A stretch of DNA of 64,000 nucleotides from an uncultured Clostridia bacterium (GTDB lineage: Bacteria > Bacillota > Clostridia > UBA1381), in NCBI GenBank assembly GCA_934444735.1, contig CAKSDE010000013.1:1-64000 (forward strand), in the 5' to 3' direction. The notes beneath the pieces are model-generated. The model had not been told where the DNA came from. It searched no databases and saw nothing but the letters and a program-made list of their open reading frames with translations. The position numbers and the translations under genes were made by a program. Positions 25,120 through 32,626 of this stretch are shown here, piece after piece. The number at the start of each line of letters is the position of its first letter. The stretch's first letter is position 1.

Positions 25120-26757
25120 ATGATTTCAGATAATAACGGTAAGGAATATAAAGCTAAGATTGAGAAAAACGGGAGTATAACGAGGATAAGCATAGATAAG
25201 GAAACAGTCGGTTCGGGCGCGGAATATATCGAGATATTCGAGGATAAGCTCTCGGCAAAGACAGGCGAGGACGGATATTATGTTATTGCCGATGTAAATA
25301 AGGCAGGGAGCTTTTTGGTGCGGTTTTCGCAAAAACGCGATGATGAGATTGTCGTTCGACAGAATATAATGCCGATTGTCGGGATAAAAAAGCAGGATTT
25401 TTGTGCGCTTATTATCGCGGTCGGCATGAAGAATTGCTTTTTCGTGCGCACGGGAGTGAAAAACGGTGAGTATAGGCTGGCGTTTAGGATTCAGCTTGAC
25501 AAAAATGCGCCCTATGAGGATATTTCGTTCGAGATTCATGAACTCCCGACCTCGGCGGACTATAACGATATGGCGAGAATTTACCGCGAATATCAGCTTG
25601 GGCGCGGTGCGTGCAGAACTATAAAGGAAAGAGCGAATGAGACGCTCGATTATGCAGCGGAGGCGGTGGAAATACGTATACGCATGGGGTGGAAGCCGGC
25701 GCCGCCGAAGATTGAGGAGCAAACAATAGAAAACGAGCCGCCGATGCACGTTGCCTGCACCTTTGAGCGTGTGAAGGATATTGTTGATGAGCTGAAAAAA
25801 CAGGGCGTGGAAAAGGCGGAGCTGTGTCTTATCGGTTGGAATAAAAGCGGACATGACGGGCGCTGGCCGCAGATCTTTCCTGTTGAAGAAAAGCTCGGGG
25901 GCGAGAAAAAGCTGCGCGAGCTGATAGATTATGCGCAGAAAAACGGCTATAAAATAGTCTGCCACACAAACAGCACCGATTGGTATAATATAGCCGAGGG
26001 ATTCCCGAAAGATATGGTTGTTAAAAAAGCCGACGGGAGCTATTCGACGTACGGTGCGTGGAGCGGCGGCAGAATGTATGATTTGTGCCCGAAAAAAGCA
26101 TATGAGATAGCAAAAGAGGAACTGCCGAAGGTGGCGGATTTGGGATTTTCGGGACTGCACTATATCGATGTTATGACGGTCGGCTCGCTGAGACGGTGCT
26201 ATGATGAGAATCACCCTGTAACCGAAAAGGAAACGGAGGAGCTTTATCGGAATATCGGTGAACTGTCGCATAAGCTGTTCGGCGGATTTGCCTCGGAGGG
26301 TGCGTATGATTTCGGTGCGCCTTATCTGGATTATGCGCTTTATGTCACCTTTGACGGAGAGCCGGGAGCGTTTTTTGATGAGGAAATACCGTTATGGGAG
26401 CTTGTGTATCACGGAATAATTTTATATAATCCGTCAACGCTGACGGTGAATTATCCGATAAAGAGTAAAAAGAGCCGCAATAAATTCAAGGCATTCGGCG
26501 GCAGACCGAGTTTCTATTTCTATTCGCATTTCATGGTCGGCAGTGAAATCAGCGACTGGCTCGGCAGCGAGGATCTTATGTGCGATACCGATGAGCAGCT
26601 TGTGTACAGTGTGTCCAAGATAAAAGAGGCATATGATGAATTTAAGAAAATGGCAAAAATACAGCGTGAGTTTATGGTTTCTTATAAAAAGACGGGCGAA
26701 AACCAATATACTACCGAATATGCCGACGGGAGCAAGGTTATCTCGGAGGGAATATAA
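25120..26757 (+). CDS. Glycoside hydrolase-like protein (DUF5696-like TIM barrel)
   Basis: A 545-residue cytoplasmic protein without signal peptide. The N-terminal 150 residues form a beta-rich domain; from about 210 a TIM-barrel-like region follows with VEKAELCLIGWNKSGHDGRW, YKIVCHTNSTDWYN, GLHYIDVMTVG and GGFASEGAYDFG. The acidic residues after the barrel strands could be catalytic. It resembles the DUF5696 / GH-like proteins of gut Firmicutes that are neighbours of carbohydrate genes; I cannot name the substrate. A GGAGG precedes the ATG. A strong terminator follows at 26756. Intracellular location implies action on imported oligosaccharides. Confidence 0.65.
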   Translation: MISDNNGKEYKAKIEKNGSITRISIDKETVGSGAEYIEIFEDKLSAKTGEDGYYVIADVNKAGSFLVRFSQKRDDEIVVRQNIMPIVGIKKQDFCALIIAVGMKNCFFVRTGVKNGEYRLAFRIQLDKNAPYEDISFEIHELPTSADYNDMARIYREYQLGRGACRTIKERANETLDYAAEAVEIRIRMGWKPAPPKIEEQTIENEPPMHVACTFERVKDIVDELKKQGVEKAELCLIGWNKSGHDGRWPQIFPVEEKLGGEKKLRELIDYAQKNGYKIVCHTNSTDWYNIAEGFPKDMVVKKADGSYSTYGAWSGGRMYDLCPKKAYEIAKEELPKVADLGFSGLHYIDVMTVGSLRRCYDENHPVTEKETEELYRNIGELSHKLFGGFASEGAYDFGAPYLDYALYVTFDGEPGAFFDEEIPLWELVYHGIILYNPSTLTVNYPIKSKKSRNKFKAFGGRPSFYFYSHFMVGSEISDWLGSEDLMCDTDEQLVYSVSKIKEAYDEFKKMAKIQREFMVSYKKTGENQYTTEYADGSKVISEGI

Positions 26758-26792
26758 ATAAATGAGGGGCGGTTTTCGCCCCTCATTTATTG
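26756..26792. terminator. Bidirectional terminator
   Basis: Perfect stem AATAAATGAGGGGCG/CGCCCCTCATTTATT with loop GTTTT, between the convergent glycosidase-like and XRE genes. Confidence 0.8.
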
Positions 26793-26808
26793 TATTCTGC
26801 GCTACATT

Positions 26809-27117
26809 CTACTCATCAATGTTTCTTTCGTAAAATGCCTCCACTATATTCAATATAGCGGAGATTTCGCGCTCGGACAGTCCGTCGGTTCTTATGGTAA
26901 TACAATCATCAAGCCCCAGCAGATAGTCGGTTGTGACGTGAAAAATTTTTGAAAGCTCGACAATAAACGGTGTTGACGGCGCCGATAGCCCCATTTCCCA
27001 TGCGTTTATACTTGCGCGGGTAAGCGATAGCTTTCTTGCCAGTTCAGACTGTGTATATCCGTAGTTGTTTCGTAATAATTTTATTTTCTCCGGAAAATTA
27101 TGCATATTATTTTTCAT
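26809..27117 (-). CDS. XRE-family transcriptional regulator
   Basis: A 102-residue protein with an HTH_3 domain at residues 8-62 (IKLLRNNYGYTQSELARKLSLTR, then INAWEMGLSAPSTPFIVELSKIFHVTTDYLLGL), and a short helical tail. ATG at 27117 follows AGAGGTGATC; upstream in-frame starts have no ribosome site and would run through the operator region. Two TATCA-N4-TGATA palindromes lie 28-61 bases upstream, overlapping its own likely promoter, so autorepression is expected. Opposite to it a consensus promoter starts a short transcript. Confidence 0.85.
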   Translation of the reverse strand: MKNNMHNFPEKIKLLRNNYGYTQSELARKLSLTRASINAWEMGLSAPSTPFIVELSKIFHVTTDYLLGLDDCITIRTDGLSEREISAILNIVEAFYERNIDE

Positions 27118-27144
27118 ATGATCACCTCTTCCTATAGAATATAT

Positions 27145-27178
27145 TATCACGAATGATATTTCATTATCACAAATGATA
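27145..27178. promoter_or_regulatory. Tandem operator palindromes upstream of XRE gene
   Basis: TATCACGAATGATA (27145-27158) and TATCACAAATGATA (27165-27178) are two copies of TATCA-N4-TGATA, 20 bases apart centre to centre, i.e. about two helix turns. They overlap a minus-strand promoter (TTGTGA, 17, TGATAA) and lie just before the plus-strand promoter at 27186. Confidence 0.7.
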
Positions 27179-27185
27179 AAAATAC

Positions 27186-27214
27186 TTGACAAAAATATTG
27201 AGATGTGATAAAAT
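27186..27214 (+). promoter_or_regulatory. Plus-strand promoter divergent from the XRE gene
   Basis: TTGACA (27186-27191), 17-base spacer, TAAAAT (27209-27214). It can start only a transcript of about 95 bases, because a terminator lies at 27280-27316. Confidence 0.65.
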
Positions 27215-27220
27215 AGTCAA

Positions 27221-27316
27221 TATAGGAAGTATAAAAAAATAATTTTGGGAAATGTTAGGGGATTTGTTGCAGGCATAATAAAAACAGCGCTCGATTTGTT
27301 GTCGAACGCTGTTTTT
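27221..27316 (+). ncRNA. Possible short transcript (small RNA or short peptide)
   Basis: Defined only by a good promoter and a terminator. Within it one very short frame (eight codons from ATG at about 27252) exists, with GGG six bases before it. Its promoter adjoins the operators of the XRE regulator. No known RNA family recognised. Confidence 0.35.
27280..27316. terminator. Bidirectional terminator of the feo operon
   Basis: Stem AAAAACAGCG/CGCTGTTTTT with an inner TCGA/TCGA pair. T-runs on both strands. On the minus strand it ends the feo operon after the 34-residue membrane protein gene. Confidence 0.75.
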
Positions 27317-27329
27317 GTTAGAGGAAATT

Positions 27330-27434
27330 TTAAAATCTGCATTTTTTCTTAACGTACGAAATTAAGGAAATTATCAGCAGACAAAACACAATTGCGGCAA
27401 TGCCGTATAAAAACGATTCAAAAGAGTTTCCCAT
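27330..27434 (-). CDS. 34-residue single-helix membrane protein at the end of the feo operon
   Basis: ATG at 27434, stop at 27330. The product starts MGNSFESFLYGI, continues with one strongly hydrophobic helix (AAIVFCLLIISLISYV) and ends in a basic tail KKKCRF. The AAGAGG that serves as ribosome site lies in the last codons of the upstream Cys-rich gene, whose stop is only five bases away, so translation is coupled. The operon position, helix and terminator right after it make it a real gene. A role as a small FeoB partner, like FeoC or the Cys-rich protein, is inference. Confidence 0.7.
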   Translation of the reverse strand: MGNSFESFLYGIAAIVFCLLIISLISYVKKKCRF

Positions 27435-27439
27435 GGATT

Positions 27440-27619
27440 TTACCTCTTTTGTGCATTGTGGCAGGTGCCGTGCATTGCGCAGTGTGCGCAGTTTGCACCG
27501 CACGAGGATTTCCCCGCACGCCTATCTTTTCTCATGTGCAGTATAATAAACACCACTATTGCCGCAAGTATTGCAAATACTGCAATTGTACCTATATTAT
27601 TTAAAAACCAGTTAAACAT
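27440..27619 (-). CDS. FeoB-associated Cys-rich membrane protein
   Basis: A 59-residue protein with one N-terminal helix (IGTIAVFAILAAIVVFIILH) and a cytosolic tail with five cysteines in the pattern SSCGANCAHCAMHGTCH. This is the FeoB-associated Cys-rich family found next to feoB in Firmicutes. ATG at 27619 follows AAAGGAGG; the longer frame upstream has no such site. It probably assists ferrous iron delivery or redox sensing at FeoB. About 180 bases with hairpins and a MITE-like repeat separate it from feoB. Confidence 0.85.
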   Translation of the reverse strand: MFNWFLNNIGTIAVFAILAAIVVFIILHMRKDRRAGKSSCGANCAHCAMHGTCHNAQKR

Positions 27620-27691
27620 AATGCGAGAACCTCCTTTTATAATCTCGGGGCTGTTTACATAAACAGCCTTTACTTTTTTGGGGGGGGAAGG

Positions 27692-27713
27692 AAAAAACTT
27701 TGCGAAGTTTTTT
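27692..27713. terminator. Hairpin terminator downstream of feoB
   Basis: AAAAAACTT-TGCG-AAGTTTTTT, a perfect nine-base stem with A/T-runs on both sides. It may reduce read-through from feoB into the Cys-rich gene. Confidence 0.6.
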
Positions 27714-27730
27714 AACATTTCCCTATAACA

Positions 27731-27795
27731 CAAAACGTGCCTTACGGAGTAGCGTGTACACCGTCGGCACGTTTCGTCCGTTCTGTGATATTTTA
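27731..27795 (+). repeat. MITE-like repeat, copy A (short)
   Basis: Shares GTACACCGTCGG...TTTCGTCCGTTCTGTGATATTTT with the other copies. Its own arms AAACGTGCC/GGCACGTTT (27733-27741, 27766-27774) form a hairpin. Directly downstream of feoB. Confidence 0.6.
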
Positions 27796-27796
27796 A

Positions 27797-30292
27797 TTAT
27801 TTACTTACTTTTACATTTGCTGTAAGTGTGTTTGCTTCTTTGTACGGCTTAAAGAGCATATATACAATGAATGCGATTACCGCAACAGCGGCGATAATAC
27901 CGATTACATTTGCATTGCCTGTGAAGAGTCCGCCGAGCTGGTTGATAACCAACGCTATAGCATAAGCGAATCCGCACTGATAACCGATTGCAAACCATGT
28001 CCATTTTGCATTGTTCATTTCACGTTTGATAGCACCGATTGCAGCAAAACAAGGAGCGCACAACAGGTTAAATACCAGGAATGAATAAGCTGTAACGCCT
28101 GTGAATGCCTGTGCGAGTGTTGCATAAACGCTGCTGTCTCCGCCGCCGTAGAGGATACCCATTGTACCAACAATGTTTTCCTTTGCAACAAGACCTGTGA
28201 TAGATGCAACAGCTGCCTGCCAGTTGCCCCAGCCGAGCGGCTTGAATATCCAAGCGATTGCATTACCGATAGTAGCAAGTATACTCATATCGAGCTGTTC
28301 GTCCGAAAGCATTCCGAACTTACCGTCAACGAATCCGAAGTAGGTTGTGAACCATACGAGGATTGTCGAGAGCAGGATTATTGTGCCGGCTTTTTTGATG
28401 AATGACCAGCCGCGTTCCCACATACTGCGCAAAACGTTTAAGAGTGTAGGCATATGGTATGCCGGCAGCTCCATTACGAACGGTGCAGGATCGCCTGCGA
28501 ACATACGTGTTTTCTTAAGCATGATACCCGAGATGATGATTGCCGCCATACCGATGAAGTATGCCGATGTTGCAACCAATGCCGAGCCTGAGAATATTGC
28601 ACCTGCGATCATTGCGATAAACGGAACTTTAGCTCCGCACGGAATGAAGGTTGTTGTCATTATAGTCATCTTACGGTCACGGTCGTTTTCGATTGTTCTT
28701 GAAGCCATGATACCCGGAACGCCGCAGCCTGTACCGATAAGCATCGGGATAAATGATTTACCCGAAAGTCCGAATTTTCTGAAGATTCTGTCCAAAACGA
28801 ATGCGATTCTTGCCATATATCCGCAAGCTTCCAGGAATGCAAGCAAGAGGAAGAGGACGAGCATCTGAGGAACGAATCCCAATACCGCGCCGACACCGGC
28901 AACGATACCGTCTAAGATAAGTCCCGAGAGCCATTCTGCACAGTTTGTCTTTTCAAGGAGTGACTCTATCAAAACAGGTACGCCCGGAACCCATACTCCG
29001 TAATCTGCCGGATCGGGCTCATCAAAGCCGTTTTCTTCAAAATAGCTTACCGCGTCAAGATAGCTCATTGCAACAGTTGATTCTTCATCGGCATCTTCCG
29101 GAACAGCATCATAATATACTGTCATTTCGCTTGTTGCCAATGTTTCTTCATCTTCAACTTCGATAGTTGCGGTTTCGTCTGTTGTTGTAAAGTCTTTCAT
29201 TTCTGTAAGAGCAGTGTCTGCGTCGAAGTCCTCAGCTGTAACGTCAATATCGGTAAATGCGCTTACTGCCTCGGATGCAGCGGTAAATTCGTCTGCCTGT
29301 TCGGTATATGCCGATGTTCCGATTCCGAAAAGATGCCAGCCATCTCCGAAGAGTCCGTCATTTGCCCAGTCGGTAGCCATTGAACCGATAGTTACCATAG
29401 AAATATAGTAAACCAAGAACATGATTATTGCAAATATCGGCAGACCCAGCCAGCGGTTTGTAACAATTCGGTCGATTTTATCCGAAGTCGAAAGCTTACC
29501 TGCATTTTTCTTCTTGTAGCAGCCTTTTATAATCTGAGCGATATATACGTATCTTTCGTTTGTGATAATGCTTTCCGCATCGTCATCAAGCTCATCTTCG
29601 GCAGCTTTTATATCCTTGTCGATGTGCTCCATGGTTGTAACGTTTATGTTGAGTTTTTCAATAATCTTAGCATCACGCTCAAAAATCTTTATAGCATACC
29701 ATCTTTGCTCGTCTTCGGGCATATTGTGCAAAACAGCCTCTTCAATATGCGCGATTGCGTGTTCAACCGCACCGCTGAAGGTGTGCATGGGGACGGTTTT
29801 TCCGTTTTGAGCAGCCTTTATTGCATCTTCAGCCGCCTGCATTACGCCGTCGCCCTTTAATGCCGATATTTCAACGATCTTGCAGCCGAGTTCGCGTGAA
29901 AGCTCTGCCACGTTGATCTTGTCACCGTTCTTTTTGACAACATCCATCATGTTTATTGCGATAACAACCGGAATACCAAGCTCTGTAAGCTGTGTTGTAA
30001 GGTAAAGGTTTCTCTCAAGGTTTGTACCGTCTATGATATTTAATATAGCGTCGGGTTTTTCATCTATCAGGTAGTTTCTTGCAACAACCTCTTCCAATGT
30101 ATACGGTGAAAGTGAGTAGATACCCGGAAGGTCGGTGATTATAACGCCGTCGTGCTTTTTAAGCTTACCTTCCTTTTTCTCAACCGTAACACCGGGCCAG
30201 TTTCCGACAAATTGATTTGAACCGGTAAGAGCATTAAAGAGTGTAGTCTTACCGCAGTTCGGATTACCTGCTAAGGCAATTCTGATATTCAT
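27797..30292 (-). CDS. feoB: Ferrous iron transporter FeoB
   Basis: An 831-residue inner-membrane Fe2+ transporter. N-terminal G domain: G1 GNPNCGKTTLFNALTG (9-24), G3 TDLPGIYSLSPY, G4 INMMD, followed by the guanine-dissociation-inhibitor helices and the FeoB_C membrane part with the two Gate regions (GVPGIMASRTIENDRDRK; FVMELPAYHMPT). Between the first membrane helix and the next there is an unusual acidic, Thr/Ala-rich insert at about 329-435, probably outside the cell. It lies in an operon with two feoA genes upstream and two small membrane proteins downstream, behind a palindromic operator, and the DtxR-family gene is divergent. Iron repression is expected. Confidence 0.95.
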   Translation of the reverse strand: MNIRIALAGNPNCGKTTLFNALTGSNQFVGNWPGVTVEKKEGKLKKHDGVIITDLPGIYSLSPYTLEEVVARNYLIDEKPDAILNIIDGTNLERNLYLTTQLTELGIPVVIAINMMDVVKKNGDKINVAELSRELGCKIVEISALKGDGVMQAAEDAIKAAQNGKTVPMHTFSGAVEHAIAHIEEAVLHNMPEDEQRWYAIKIFERDAKIIEKLNINVTTMEHIDKDIKAAEDELDDDAESIITNERYVYIAQIIKGCYKKKNAGKLSTSDKIDRIVTNRWLGLPIFAIIMFLVYYISMVTIGSMATDWANDGLFGDGWHLFGIGTSAYTEQADEFTAASEAVSAFTDIDVTAEDFDADTALTEMKDFTTTDETATIEVEDEETLATSEMTVYYDAVPEDADEESTVAMSYLDAVSYFEENGFDEPDPADYGVWVPGVPVLIESLLEKTNCAEWLSGLILDGIVAGVGAVLGFVPQMLVLFLLLAFLEACGYMARIAFVLDRIFRKFGLSGKSFIPMLIGTGCGVPGIMASRTIENDRDRKMTIMTTTFIPCGAKVPFIAMIAGAIFSGSALVATSAYFIGMAAIIISGIMLKKTRMFAGDPAPFVMELPAYHMPTLLNVLRSMWERGWSFIKKAGTIILLSTILVWFTTYFGFVDGKFGMLSDEQLDMSILATIGNAIAWIFKPLGWGNWQAAVASITGLVAKENIVGTMGILYGGGDSSVYATLAQAFTGVTAYSFLVFNLLCAPCFAAIGAIKREMNNAKWTWFAIGYQCGFAYAIALVINQLGGLFTGNANVIGIIAAVAVIAFIVYMLFKPYKEANTLTANVKVSK

Positions 30293-30316
30293 AGTGTTCC
30301 TCTCCTTTTCTCTTTT

Positions 30317-30538
30317 TTATTGAACTTCAATCATTTCAGCGTCAGCTTTTCTCAAAGAAAGCTCATAGCCGCGAACCGTAACCTCAATAGGATCTCCCAA
30401 AGGCGCTACCTTTCTGATATGTACCGCGGTTCCCTTTGTGATACCCATATCCATAAGTCTGCGCTTTACCGCGCCCTCGCCGTGGAGCTTTACTACCGTA
30501 ACGGTATCTCCGACTTTTGCCTGTCTTAATGTGTTCAT
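30317..30538 (-). CDS. feoA: Ferrous iron transport protein FeoA (second copy)
   Basis: A 73-residue SH3-like FeoA protein: TLRQAKVGDTVTVVKLHGEG, RRLMDMGITKGTAVHIRKVAPLGDPIEVTVRGYELSLRK in outline. FeoA binds the cytosolic part of FeoB and is needed for transport. AGGAGGAG precedes the ATG, and feoB starts 25 bases after its stop. It matches the canonical FeoA better than the upstream copy. Confidence 0.92.
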   Translation of the reverse strand: MNTLRQAKVGDTVTVVKLHGEGAVKRRLMDMGITKGTAVHIRKVAPLGDPIEVTVRGYELSLRKADAEMIEVQ

Positions 30539-30622
30539 TCTATCTCCTCCTTATTTAATATAACGGGTAATTGTAAAATATAAATTCTGCAGCTGCCCGA
30601 ATATAGGCATTGCCTATAATGA

Positions 30623-30835
30623 TCAGATCATAATCTTCTGTGCCATTTCTTCGCTTATGGCAACTCTTGTTTCCTTGACGTTGACGATAACGTTTCCGCC
30701 GAGAGCACTTACAATCTGTACGTTTCCCCCAACGACAAATCCGAGATTTTCAAGATGTTTCTTTACCTCGGGTTTACCGCCGATCTTTTTTATAATATTG
30801 TTTTCTCCGATATTTGCTAAACTAAGCGGCATCAT
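30623..30835 (-). CDS. feoA: Ferrous iron transport protein FeoA (first copy)
   Basis: A 70-residue FeoA-domain protein with MPLSLANIGENNIIKKIGG, HLENLGFVVGGNVQIVSALGGNVIVNVKETRVAI in outline. GGAGGTAAAC precedes the ATG. It is the first gene of the feo operon. Tandem FeoA proteins that differ in sequence are common in Clostridia and may form a heteromer at FeoB. Confidence 0.9.
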   Translation of the reverse strand: MMPLSLANIGENNIIKKIGGKPEVKKHLENLGFVVGGNVQIVSALGGNVIVNVKETRVAISEEMAQKIMI

Positions 30836-30893
30836 ATGTTTACCTCCGATCCGGTTAGAAAACCCAATTACAATATATGATAGTTAGCCCTAT

Positions 30894-30910
30894 CTAACCA
30901 TCATGGTTAG
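30894..30910. promoter_or_regulatory. DtxR-type operator of the feo operon
   Basis: Perfect palindrome CTAACCAT-C-ATGGTTAG, flanked by outer GTTAG (30882) and CTAAC (30920) half-sites. It is built from the TTAG/CTAA units of DtxR/IdeR boxes and touches the -10 element of the feo promoter. Confidence 0.75.
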
Positions 30911-30937
30911 TTTAGCATAACTAACTTATTTTGTCAA
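30909..30937 (-). promoter_or_regulatory. Promoter of the feo operon
   Basis: On the minus strand TTGACA (30937-30932), 17-base spacer, TAAACT (30914-30909). Confidence 0.75.
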
Positions 30938-31023
30938 TACGTTTTTTGTAATTTGGTAAATTTGATATTTTTGGGGATATATATATGTATGTTTTTGTGC
31001 ATTTATAAAATTGAGATAATGAT

Positions 31024-31052
31024 TTGACATAATTTAGGTAATGTGTTATAAT
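31024..31052 (+). promoter_or_regulatory. Consensus promoter of the DtxR-family gene
   Basis: TTGACA (31024-31029), 17-base spacer, TATAAT (31047-31052): a full consensus match, followed by a long leader of about 130 bases. Confidence 0.8.
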
Positions 31053-31191
31053 AGAATATAAGGAAATGTAAAACTAACGTTTTACAATTGCCTGATCATA
31101 AGCGGATAAATTTAAACTTTGTTTAAATGATTTTATATCTTTACCGGGAAAAGCCATATATAAAAAATTGAAAATCAGAAGGAAAAGGAAT

Positions 31192-31566
31192 ATGATAATA
31201 AAAGAATCGGCAGAAAACTATTTGGAAGCAATATTAATGATAAAAAGACAGAAAGGTCACGTGCGCAGCGTAGATATAGCCAATCAGCTAAATTTTACCA
31301 AACCGAGCGTGTCGGTTGCTATGAAATCCTTTCGCGAGGAGGGGTATATAACGATGGACAGCGACGGCGGAATTAGCCTGACCGAAAAGGGTATGAAGAT
31401 TGCCTCGGGAGTCTACGAGCGGCACGAGGTTATCGCAAGGGCATTGATTGCGCTGGGAGTGGACGAGAAAATCGCATATGAGGACAGCTGCAAGGTAGAG
31501 CATGATATAAGCGATGAAACCTTTACGGCACTGAAAAAATATTTAAGAAGTAAAGGCATAATGTGA
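31192..31566 (+). CDS. DtxR/MntR-family metal-dependent regulator
   Basis: A 124-residue protein with the winged helix (KGHVRSVDIANQLNFTKPSVSVAMKSFREEGYI) and the dimerisation/metal part (ERHEVIARALIALGVDEKIAYEDSCKVEHDIS). The metal ligands E, C and H are recognisable in EDSCKVEHD. It lacks the SH3 tail of DtxR, as MntR does. ATG at 31192 follows AAAAGG. Divergence from the feo operon and the TTAG/CTAA palindrome there suggest that it represses iron uptake when Fe2+ is plentiful. Confidence 0.88.
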   Translation: MIIKESAENYLEAILMIKRQKGHVRSVDIANQLNFTKPSVSVAMKSFREEGYITMDSDGGISLTEKGMKIASGVYERHEVIARALIALGVDEKIAYEDSCKVEHDISDETFTALKKYLRSKGIM

Positions 31567-31573
31567 AAAGCAT

Positions 31574-31613
31574 GGGGTTGATTAAAAAGTAATTTGACTT
31601 TTTAATCAACCCC
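31574..31613. terminator. Terminator-like hairpin between convergent genes
   Basis: Perfect 16-base stem GGGGTTGATTAAAAAG/CTTTTTAATCAACCCC with an eight-base loop. No long T-run, but its position between convergent stop codons supports a terminator. Confidence 0.65.
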
Positions 31614-31637
31614 GGTTGTTATCTGAGAGATTTTTAT

Positions 31638-32540
31638 TTAATTAAGATCTTCAAGCTCATTTGCAAACGGTATCGAATCCGCAGCCCCGGGGCGTGATAC
31701 GACAATTGCCGAAACCTTTGCCGCAAAGCTGAGCGCGTCAAAAAGCGTTTCGCCCGATGAGAGCTTTACAAGCCCCGCGCCGATAAAGCTGTCGCCTGCG
31801 GCGGTTGTGTCCACTGCTTTTGCAGGCACCGCCGGGATATAGTGCATTTCTTTTTCGTCCAGGTAGACCGCGCCTTTTGCGCCTAAGGTCACAATAACGC
31901 ACCCGGCGCCCATCTTGCGGAGCTTTTCCGCTGCCGCCTCGGCATCTTTTTGATCCTCTACCATATCTTCACAAATCATCGCCGCCTCATGCTCGTTTAC
32001 TACCAAAATGTCAATATATTCCAAAATCTTTCGGCAGGACACGTCCATCGGCGCCGGGTTAAAGACTACCTTTGTCCCGACCTCTTTTGCAAGCTTTGCC
32101 GCGTATTCTACGGTATCAAACGGGATTTCGAGCTGCATAACGAGATATTCGGCAGCGGCGATTGCGTCTTTTACGCTATCCACATATTCTTTTGATACTT
32201 TCCCGTTTGCTCCTGCAACAACGATTATACTGTTATCGCCGCCTGCGACCGTTATCGCGGCAATGCCGCTGGTATTGCCGATTTTTGCGATATTTTCGGT
32301 CTTTGCGCCGCTTATCTTCAGATTTTCGCACAAAAGCTTGCCGTATGCGTCATCTCCCACGCAACCGAGCATCTCAATGTCGCCGCCAAGTCGTGCAATG
32401 GCTGTCGCCTGATTGCCGCCCTTTCCGCCGCATACCGTCTTAAAGCTCTCGCCCATTATTGTCTCACCCATAACCGGCTGTCTTTCAACGGTCGTAACCA
32501 AGTCCATGTTAAGGCTCCCCAAAACTGCAATCTTACTCAT
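31638..32540 (-). CDS. rbsK: Ribokinase (PfkB family)
   Basis: A 300-residue sugar kinase. GSLNMDLV at the start, the PfkB signature GGKGGNQATAIARLG near residue 38, NPAPMD, the ATP site VTLGAKGAVY and the catalytic DTTAAGDSFIGAG with its aspartate. These match ribokinase more closely than fructokinase. It converts ribose to ribose 5-phosphate in the cytosol. No ribose transporter or rbsD is adjacent. GGGAGA precedes the ATG. Confidence 0.88.
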   Translation of the reverse strand: MSKIAVLGSLNMDLVTTVERQPVMGETIMGESFKTVCGGKGGNQATAIARLGGDIEMLGCVGDDAYGKLLCENLKISGAKTENIAKIGNTSGIAAITVAGGDNSIIVVAGANGKVSKEYVDSVKDAIAAAEYLVMQLEIPFDTVEYAAKLAKEVGTKVVFNPAPMDVSCRKILEYIDILVVNEHEAAMICEDMVEDQKDAEAAAEKLRKMGAGCVIVTLGAKGAVYLDEKEMHYIPAVPAKAVDTTAAGDSFIGAGLVKLSSGETLFDALSFAAKVSAIVVSRPGAADSIPFANELEDLN

Positions 32541-32626
32541 AAATTATCTCCCTTTCCTGCTTTGGGAATATTAAAAAAGTTCTGATTCTTTTTTCTATTT
32601 CCAAATAAATTATAAAAATATTTTTA

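Larger units (their letters stand above)
30836..31191. other. Divergent control region of feo operon and DtxR-family gene
   Basis: Holds a minus promoter and palindromic operator for feo, a consensus plus promoter for the regulator gene, and a 5' untranslated stretch of about 130 bases with an inverted repeat GTAAAAC-TAAC-GTTTTAC (31068-31085). No further gene seen. Confidence 0.7.

Noticed and set aside
25126..26271. A 381-codon open frame on the minus strand opposite the glycosidase-like gene
   Set aside because: It is the exact shadow of a well-formed coding sequence, has no ribosome site and its product is an Arg/Ile/Leu-rich sequence without any recognisable motif.
31061..31100. Riboswitch in the leader of the DtxR-family gene
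   Set aside because: Only one small inverted repeat is seen, without a terminator or a known aptamer pattern.
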